NCBI GenBank assembly: GCA_937864385.1
Contig: CALMJN010000431.1
Coordinates: 1 to 17,951, forward strand
DNA length: 17,951 nt
Direction: 5' to 3'
Source: an uncultured Methanosarcinales archaeon
Lineage (GTDB): Archaea; Halobacteriota; Methanosarcinia; Methanotrichales; Methanotrichaceae
Shown: one piece after another, positions 15,801 through 17,951 of the stretch
Layout: each line of letters opens with the position of its first letter
How positions within the stretch are numbered: the stretch's first letter is position 1
The notes under the pieces: generated by a model
What the model was told of the DNA's origin: nothing
The model's database searches: none
What the model saw: only the letters and a program-made list of their open reading frames with translations
Made by a program: the position numbers and the translations under genes

Positions 15801-16010
15801 GCGCAGTATGGAGTCCTTGATCACCTTGTTCCAGGCGGTGCCCAGGTGAATGCGGCCGGTGGTGTAGGGCGGGCCGTCCACGAAGAAGAACTTCTTGCCG
15901 CCCACTCGCAGCTGCCGGACCTTATGATAGGTATCATCCCTCTCCCAGAGGGATCTGATCTGGTTTTCCAACTCCCGTGCGTTATACTGTCCTGCCACCT
16001 CAGAGATCAA
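12849..16010 (-). CDS. ileS: Isoleucyl-tRNA synthetase
   Basis: This class I synthetase charges tRNA-Ile and edits valine. The 1053-residue product has the HIGH-type motif HLGT (residues 55-58), GWDMHGLPIE (84-93), an editing-domain segment WTTTPWTIPA (221-230) and KMSKS (595-599). Zinc-type cysteine pairs occur in WCPRCQ, HCWRCK and CPTCG. A C-terminal anticodon-binding region follows. Length and motif style are those of archaeal IleRS. The start is TTG at 16010, with GGAGG eight bases ahead; the next in-frame GTG at 15998 lies 20 bases from that site and is less likely. A TATA-like TAAATAT on the minus strand near 16053-16063 is well placed. It is divergent from rfcS across 124 bases. Confidence 0.97.
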   Translation of the reverse strand: MISEVAGQYNARELENQIRSLWERDDTYHKVRQLRVGGKKFFFVDGPPYTTGRIHLGTAWNKVIKDSILRYKSMNCFAVKDRAGWDMHGLPIEVKVEESLGFKSKKDIETYGVDRFIDRCKEFALRQKDDMTAQFKILGAWLDWDDPYMTLKNEYLEAAWWALKKAHEHNLLERGLRVVNWCPRCQTAIADSEVEYWDETDYSIYVKFPVLGEENTFIVIWTTTPWTIPANVAVAVNPSFQYSKVRAWKDGRPEILIMASDLVESVLKTGRYQDYELLGVLSAEQMQELHYEHPLGDMVPRQKEIVHGVYAADFVAAENTGCVHIAPGHGLEDYELGLNHHLEIFCPVGEDGRYTEQAGEKYQGLYVKEADSLVIADLEEKERLLAQGRLAHRYGHCWRCKTPIIFIATSQWFLRISDLRDKMLDEISRVTWYPEWAGSARFADWINNARDWCISRQRYWGIPLPIWSCPTCGHLEVIGTAAELEERAGRKIADLHRPEVDSILLDCPCGGKMKRSPDVFDVWFDSAVASWATLRFPSQEKDFEEWWPADFITEGHDQTRGWFYSQLGAAMVSFGRAPYKSVLMHGFTLDDQGRKMSKSIGNIVQPEEVVAKFGADILRFYVLGANAPWEDLHFSWESVENTSRMLNIFWNAYRFALPYMVLDGFDAEKADLSRYEKSLRPEDRWILSRINSLIGEVTEEMEAYQLHRIVRSISEFILEDLSRWYIQLVRPRTWIEQDDPDKLAAYATIYEVLVKLSRLMAPFTPFLSESIYQNLVRGLDRAAAPSVHMCPWPVADGARIDRKLEESMSLVREISMAGSNARQKGGRKLRWPVSEIVISPAKEAVDLGDLVGVLKGQTNAKKITVLPPGEKPKMDLELSPVHKKIGPVYKGEAKAVVAALQAADPFEVKKQIDAIGEAHLISGPKGYTITSEMVQIRELPPESLPAAEFSRGLVYVDITLTPELESEGYAREIIRRIQDMRKEMDLKVEDQIRAEVDIESKPILDLALLKKEHIAGEVRASDFQLGLGLELRGRLIKDWDIEGVCVRIAIDRA

Positions 16011-16120
16011 TTAGAGTTCCTCCGAAAAACGATTGGCCATCATGATGCACATCTATATTTAGGCTTTGTTGCCTGGCACATTGCAGCAATATTGATATAA
16101 TCACAGCGCAAACCGTTCTC

Positions 16121-16128
16121 AGGAGGGG
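16121..16128 (+). promoter_or_regulatory. Strong Shine-Dalgarno site ahead of rfcS ATT start
   Basis: AGGAGGGG lies six bases before the ATT at 16135. It is one of the strongest ribosome binding sites in the window and marks the translation start even though no canonical start codon follows. A TATA-like GATATAAT at 16094-16101 lies upstream. Confidence 0.7.
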
Positions 16129-16134
16129 TTATCC

Positions 16135-17097
16135 ATTAAAGAAGAGATCTGGATCGAGAAGTACCGGCCGGAGAAGCTGGAAGACATAGCAGGACAGGAT
16201 GAGATCGTCCGGCGGCTCAAGTCCTATGTCAAGACCAGAAATCTGCCGCACCTCCTGTTCTCCGGGCCGCCCGGTGTAGGCAAGACCGCCGCATCCATCT
16301 CCATCGTGCGGGAGATCTATGGCGAGGGCTGGAGGAACAATTTCATTGAGCTCAACGCCAGCGATGAGCGGGGTATAGACATCATCCGCCACAAGGTCAA
16401 GGACTTTGCCCGCATGGCCCCATTGGGGGGGGCCGATTTTAAGGTCATATTCCTGGACGAGGCCGATGCCCTGACCAATGATGCCCAGAGCGCTCTGCGC
16501 CGGACCATGGAGCGCTACTCCGCCACCACCAGGTTCATCCTCTCCTGCAACTACTCCTCCAAGATCATAGAGCCCATCCAGTCCCGCTGTGCCGTCTACC
16601 GCTTCCGAGCCCTATCGGGAGAGGCCATAGCCAAGAGGATCAGCTACATAGCGGCAGAGGAGAAGCTTGTCGTATCCGAGGGAGGCCTCTCGGCCATAGA
16701 GTATGTCGCCGGCGGCGATATGAGAAAAGCCATCAATGCCCTGCAAGCGGCTGCCCTGCTGGGCGACAAGGTGGATGAGGAGACCATCTACCAGATAACC
16801 TCCACCGCCAAGCCCGAGGAGATCAGGAACTTCATCAAGACCGCCCTCTCCGGGGACTTCGTGGCAGCGCGGGCGGTTTTAGATGATCTGCTCTTATCCA
16901 AGGGGCTCTCCGGCCAGGATGTGGTGGTCCAGATCCACCGGGCCATGCTGGATCTGGATATACCGGACAAAGACAAAGTAAGGCTGATCGACCGCATCGG
17001 GGAGATCGATTTTCGCATGACGGAAGGGGCTAACGAGAGAATTCAGCTGGAGGCCCTGCTGGCATACTTCGCCCTGAGCAAATCAAATCCGGTTTAG
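16135..17097 (+). CDS. rfcS: Replication factor C small subunit, apparent ATT start
   Basis: RfcS is the AAA+ ATPase subunit of the clamp loader that places PCNA on primed DNA. Read from ATT at 16135, the product has 320 residues (normal) and opens [20 protein letters not shown], the classic RFC box. Walker A is GPPGVGKT (44-51), Walker B LDEAD (107-111), and the SRC arginine-finger motif is at 150-152. [12 protein letters not shown] is the sensor 2 region. Between the in-frame stop at 16093 and 16135 there is no ATG, GTG or TTG in any frame. The first in-frame canonical codon is GTG at 16306, after Walker A, so it cannot be the start. Either ATT is used, as known for a few genes such as bacterial infC, or a base is wrong here. 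A run of eight G at 16425-16432 keeps the frame. Confidence 0.93.
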   Translation: MKEEIWIEKYRPEKLEDIAGQDEIVRRLKSYVKTRNLPHLLFSGPPGVGKTAASISIVREIYGEGWRNNFIELNASDERGIDIIRHKVKDFARMAPLGGADFKVIFLDEADALTNDAQSALRRTMERYSATTRFILSCNYSSKIIEPIQSRCAVYRFRALSGEAIAKRISYIAAEEKLVVSEGGLSAIEYVAGGDMRKAINALQAAALLGDKVDEETIYQITSTAKPEEIRNFIKTALSGDFVAARAVLDDLLLSKGLSGQDVVVQIHRAMLDLDIPDKDKVRLIDRIGEIDFRMTEGANERIQLEALLAYFALSKSNPV

Positions 17098-17280
17098 CTT
17101 CTTAAATCCATTCCGCTATTGGATGATGAAGTTCGCCCAAATTAGCTCAATGCTCCTGTGCACTGATTATGGAGAAGAATATTTGGGACGGCTCTCAAAG
17201 GCCTCTGAAAGCGAAAGATAATCTGGTGTCTCACGGCCTCAGGAAGATTGAAATATTGAGGGGGAAAAATTCTCAAAAGT

Positions 17281-17951
17281 TTGGGAGGTAAGAGCACGAG
17301 AAGAATTGGCATTTTCGTAATTCTCATAATCATGTTGACTTCAGTTTGTATTGCAGAAGAGAAATCTCCTCTGATATCCAGGTCTCTTCTATTCGGCAAT
17401 CCGGACCGAATCACCACACGCGTGAGTCCTGACGGCTCGATGATGAGCTTTCTCGCCCCGGTTCATGGAGTTCTCAATGTCTGGGTCGGCCCGGCAGGAC
17501 AGCCGGATAGAGCAAAGCCAGTGACCAATGATACCTATCGCGGGATTCGCAGCTATTTATGGGGCTATACCAATGAGCATATACTCTTCTTGCAGGATCT
17601 GAATGGAGACGAGAACTGGCGAATTTTTAGCGTCAACCTCAGCAGCGGCAAGACCAGAGATCTCACGCCTTTTGAGGGCGTCCAGGCTCAGATTCAGGCT
17701 GTCAGCCCCAAACATCCTCAGGAGTGCATCATAGGCCTGAACAAGCGCGATCCTGAGTACCACGACCTCTTCCGGTTGAACATCGAAACCGGCAATCTAA
17801 CACTGATCCAGGAGAACACAAGATTTTCCGGTTTTGAGGTCGATGATGAATTCAAGGTGCGCCTGGCCAGCAATATGACATCTGACGGAGGCATCGATAT
17901 CTTCAAGCTGATGGATGATGGAGCCTGGCAGAACTTTTTGCGAATAGAAAA
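17281..17951 (+). CDS. Exported S9-family (prolyl oligopeptidase-type) peptidase, 3' end outside window
   Basis: Only the N-terminal part is present. Residues after the signal peptide form the beta-propeller of an S9C-like acylaminoacyl-peptidase: RVSPDGSMMSFLAPVHG, LNVWVGP, LFLQDLNGDENW, RDLTPFEGVQAQ, GLNKRDPEYHDLFRLN and ETGNLTLI. The catalytic Ser, Asp and His would lie beyond the edge. A signal peptide is clear (RRIGIFVILIIMLTSVCIA, then EEK). The start is uncertain. TTG at 17281 gives MGGKSTRR ahead of the hydrophobic core. However, GGGAGGT at 17283-17289 overlaps that codon and sits six bases before an in-frame ACG at 17296. The ATG at 17332 falls inside the hydrophobic core and is unlikely. 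It follows rfcS after about 180 bases. Confidence 0.85.
   Translation, partial: MGGKSTRRIGIFVILIIMLTSVCIAEEKSPLISRSLLFGNPDRITTRVSPDGSMMSFLAPVHGVLNVWVGPAGQPDRAKPVTNDTYRGIRSYLWGYTNEHILFLQDLNGDENWRIFSVNLSSGKTRDLTPFEGVQAQIQAVSPKHPQECIIGLNKRDPEYHDLFRLNIETGNLTLIQENTRFSGFEVDDEFKVRLASNMTSDGGIDIFKLMDDGAWQNFLRIE

Noticed and set aside
16306..17097. rfcS starting at GTG 16306
   Set aside because: This would remove the RFC box and Walker A motif, which are intact just upstream in the same frame.
1..17951. CRISPR arrays, insertion sequences, tRNA or rRNA genes, phage or defence genes
   Set aside because: No spaced direct-repeat array, transposase motif, terminal inverted repeats, tRNA T-arm consensus or defence-type domain was found on either strand.

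Overview
The window reads as an 18-kb piece of a methanogenic archaeon's chromosome, most likely from the order Methanosarcinales and plausibly Methanothrix (Methanosaeta). Archaeal markers seen directly are transcription factor B next to Gar1, a Tfx-type regulator, replication factor C small subunit, an archaeal-type IleRS, NOG1, and TATA-like boxes about 25 bases ahead of several starts. The genus is an inference from overall gene character and was not tested.

Layout. Positions 1 to about 110 are very GC-rich, unlike the rest, and cut the NOG1 GTPase gene just after its P-loop. This is most likely a chimeric contig end or a rearrangement. Diverging from NOG1 is a compact gar1-tfb pair with TTG and GTG starts and a 22-base overlap. 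Next come an exported two-domain protein with repeated C-terminal motifs (2227-3282) and an exported M3 oligoendopeptidase (3571-5520). On the minus strand lie an EngB-type GTPase and, downstream of it, a Tfx-family regulator. A cysteine-cluster (YkgJ-type) protein diverges from EngB. An exported tandem rhodanese (7504-8892) converges on a flavin reductase-like protein (8921-9505).

From 9506 to 10611 there is no large gene. The segment holds three plausible very short genes (about 32, 43 and 45 codons) and a palindromic, TATA-like element. A SAM-dependent methyltransferase (minus) and an exported orphan protein (plus, 11685-12215) follow. Then come a bifunctional nuclease-family protein and ileS (both minus), rfcS (plus), and the start of an exported S9 (prolyl oligopeptidase-type) peptidase that runs off the end.

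How the genes work together. Much of the window is information processing: ribosome assembly GTPases, rRNA pseudouridylation, transcription initiation, tRNA charging and the clamp loader. Interleaved are five proteins with signal peptides, two of them peptidases and one a sulfurtransferase-like protein, so export is a second theme. I found no defence island, CRISPR array, transposon, prophage or tRNA.

The most notable observation is that rfcS appears to start at ATT (16135), six bases after a strong Shine-Dalgarno sequence. No ATG, GTG or TTG exists upstream in any frame before the preceding in-frame stop, and the first canonical in-frame codon would remove the Walker A motif. The S9 peptidase just downstream shows a similar start-codon puzzle.
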